Assembly: GCA_947066815.1 (NCBI GenBank)
Contig: CAMSZT010000010.1
Coordinates: forward strand, 1 to 64,000
Length of the DNA stretch: 64,000 bases
Reading direction: 5' to 3'
From: an uncultured Lachnotalea sp.
GTDB taxonomy: Bacteria; Bacillota; Clostridia; Lachnospirales; Lachnospiraceae
In this document: positions 62,469 to 64,000 of the stretch, one piece after another
Numbering within the stretch: the stretch's first letter is position 1
How the letters are laid out: each line of letters starts with the position of its first letter
Notes under the pieces: generated by a model
The model's database searches: none
The model's input: the letters and a program-made list of their open reading frames with translations, nothing else
Told to the model about the DNA's origin: nothing
Made by a program: the position numbers and the translations under genes

Positions 62469-64000
62469 ATGAAGATCACCGATCTGGACATCCGGAATTT
62501 CAAATCCATCCACCACATCCACCTCCAGGACATTGAGAACGCCCTGATCCTGGTGGGACAGAACAACACCGGCAAAACGACGGTCCTGGATGCCATCCGG
62601 GCTACTCTGGGCGACTACCGGATTGAGGATGAAGATTTTGGGGAGGACGGCGCAAACATCGAGATCGAGCTTACCCTGCACTTTAGCGCAGAGGATTTAA
62701 AGCTTCTCCATCGGAAAGGTGTCGTGAGCCAGTACCGGAGATGGGAGGCATGGGTATCCGATTTTCAGAAAAAGCTTCCCTCCTACCGGGATGGCTCTCT
62801 GACGTTTACCATGACAGCCAACAAAGACGGACGCATCCGTTTTCGGGACGGCTTCTCCAAGCACAATCCCTGCATCCCGGAGGTCTTCCCCAAGATCTAC
62901 CACGTGGACACGGAGCGGAGGCTCACGCAGCTCCAGAGAGACCTTTTCCTTTTGCAGGAGGACGAAATCATCCAGAGGATGCGCTCGGACTGCTGCCTGT
63001 TCGACCAGGCCAAGCCCTGCAGCCGTTGTTTCCACTGCATCGGGCTGATCGAACAGAAACAGCCAAAAGACCTGGACGCCTTCGAAACCTCCAGGCTTCT
63101 GGACTACAAGCTCTATCAGCTGAACCTGGACGCCTTTGCCAGGAAGGTCAATGAATGCTTTCACAAAAATGGGGGAAAGGAAGAGATCCTCTACTCCATG
63201 AACCGGGACGTGGAACAGATCTTAAAGGTCACGACAGAGATATGGCAGCCCGCCCAGAACCTGACCCGCCCCATCTCCCGGATGGGAAAGGGAATGCGCT
63301 CCATCTACCTGTTCTCCCTGCTGGAAGCCTACACCCAAATTGAGGAAAACCTGCCCAGCATCCTTATGATCGAGGATCCGGAGATCTTCCTCCATCCCAG
63401 CCTCCAGAGAGTGTCCGGAAAGATCCTTTACCGGCTCTCCCGCAAGAACCAGGTCATCTTCACAACCCACTCTCCCAATCTTCTGCCCAATTTCAACAGC
63501 CTCCAGATCCGCCAGGTCGTTACCCTCCCGGACGGCTCCTCCGGTATCAGGGAACAAACCGACCTCGGCACCGTGCTGGATGATCTGGGCTACACGGCCG
63601 GTGATCTGATGAATGTGAACTTTGTATTTATCGTGGAGGGAAAACAGGATAAGAGCCGCCTGCCGCTCCTTTTAAAGCATTATTATTCGGAGACGACCGG
63701 TCCAAACGGCGACCTGTTTCGGATTGCCATCATCACCACCAACAGCTGTACCAACATCAAGACCTACGCAAATTTAAAGTACATGAACCAGATCTATCTG
63801 AGGGATCAGTTCCTGATGATCCGGGACAGCGACGGCAAAGACCCGGAAAGCCTCGGCAGAGAGCTCTGCCGCTATTACGAGGAGCGCAACCGGGAAGACA
63901 TGGATAAACTTCCCAGAGTCCGACCGGAAAATGTGCTGATCCTAAAATACTATTCCTTTGAAAACTACTTCCTGGATCCGAAGATCATGGCCGCACTTGG
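62469..64000 (+). CDS. OLD-family ATPase with TOPRIM domain, cysteine cluster, cut by the window edge
   Basis: At least 510 residues; the gene runs off the right end. The N-terminal SMC-like ATPase has Walker A GQNNTGKTT (30-38), Walker B SILMIEDPEIFLHP (297-310) and the switch histidine in FTTHSPNLL (331-339). The TOPRIM nuclease part starts with VFIVEGKQDKSRLP (E390) and IRDSDGKD (D453, D455). Between them, C175, C176, C184, C187, H189 and C190 form a compact probable metal site that I do not know from ordinary OLD proteins. OLD nucleases act in phage defence (for example GajA of Gabija) or DNA repair. The missing downstream gene would help to tell which. The ATG 90 bases after glgX has only a weak ribosome site. 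Confidence 0.85.
   Translation, partial: MKITDLDIRNFKSIHHIHLQDIENALILVGQNNTGKTTVLDAIRATLGDYRIEDEDFGEDGANIEIELTLHFSAEDLKLLHRKGVVSQYRRWEAWVSDFQKKLPSYRDGSLTFTMTANKDGRIRFRDGFSKHNPCIPEVFPKIYHVDTERRLTQLQRDLFLLQEDEIIQRMRSDCCLFDQAKPCSRCFHCIGLIEQKQPKDLDAFETSRLLDYKLYQLNLDAFARKVNECFHKNGGKEEILYSMNRDVEQILKVTTEIWQPAQNLTRPISRMGKGMRSIYLFSLLEAYTQIEENLPSILMIEDPEIFLHPSLQRVSGKILYRLSRKNQVIFTTHSPNLLPNFNSLQIRQVVTLPDGSSGIREQTDLGTVLDDLGYTAGDLMNVNFVFIVEGKQDKSRLPLLLKHYYSETTGPNGDLFRIAIITTNSCTNIKTYANLKYMNQIYLRDQFLMIRDSDGKDPESLGRELCRYYEERNREDMDKLPRVRPENVLILKYYSFENYFLDPKIMAAL

Noticed and set aside
1..64000. tRNA, rRNA, transposase or phage genes
   Set aside because: No tRNA-like cloverleaf, rRNA segment or recombinase domain was recognised in either strand.

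Overview
The window looks like the chromosome of a GC-rich member of the Clostridia, most likely Lachnospiraceae. The reasons are clostridial hydrophobic W (ChW) repeat proteins, a clostridial-type L,D-transpeptidase, Shine-Dalgarno sites before nearly every gene, a type-2 LeuA of about 550 residues, and a cdaA-cdaR operon. I see no rRNA, tRNA, CRISPR array, insertion sequence or phage gene. Species cannot be named from sequence alone.

Region 1 (123-46459, all minus strand, read from high to low coordinates) is one very large cell-surface polysaccharide locus. It starts with UDP-galactopyranose mutase (galactofuranose supply), a Wzx-like flippase, several GT2 glycosyltransferases including one rhamnosyltransferase-like enzyme, a DUF2304 protein and a DUF2142 membrane protein. 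Next come RmlC (dTDP-rhamnose), a Wzm/Wzt ABC exporter whose ATPase has a long C-terminal domain, and a methyltransferase plus kinase/coiled-coil pair that looks like a split WbdD chain terminator. A large two-domain GT2 and a probable three-component extracytoplasmic glycosylation set (GT-C protein, polyprenyl-phosphate GT2, AglD-like flippase) follow, then a small GT and UDP-glucose dehydrogenase (UDP-glucuronate). The distal part (123-8473) holds another GT2, the initiating sugar-phosphate transferase, a Wzz-like protein with a dead kinase domain, two membrane proteins and a DUF1972 rhamnosyltransferase-like GT.

Inside this locus (8470-22480) sit five consecutive secreted proteins that all carry ChW repeats: a CHAP amidase/endopeptidase, a transglutaminase-like protein, an L,D-transpeptidase, a GH25 lysozyme and a 1658-residue GH78 alpha-L-rhamnosidase. 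Their 39 repeats occur only as triads (A-B-C, about 151 residues), in counts of 9, 6, 6, 6 and 12. I infer a set of wall-remodelling enzymes tethered to, and partly acting on, the rhamnose-containing polymer whose genes surround them.

Region 2 (46479-52532): a strong hairpin, leuA, and a membrane-anchored amidase with a near-perfect promoter. The amidase is divergent from an OmpR-type response regulator and histidine kinase on the plus strand.

Region 3 (52483-58014, minus): an overlapping operon of two small membrane proteins, diadenylate cyclase CdaA, its regulator CdaR, an HPr protein and a Wzy-like polymerase. The polymerase gene overlaps the 3' end of the histidine kinase gene tail to tail.

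Region 4 (58152-64000): phosphoglucomutase (minus), divergent from a GlgX-type glycogen debranching enzyme (plus), then an OLD-family ATPase/TOPRIM protein with an unusual cysteine cluster, cut by the window edge.
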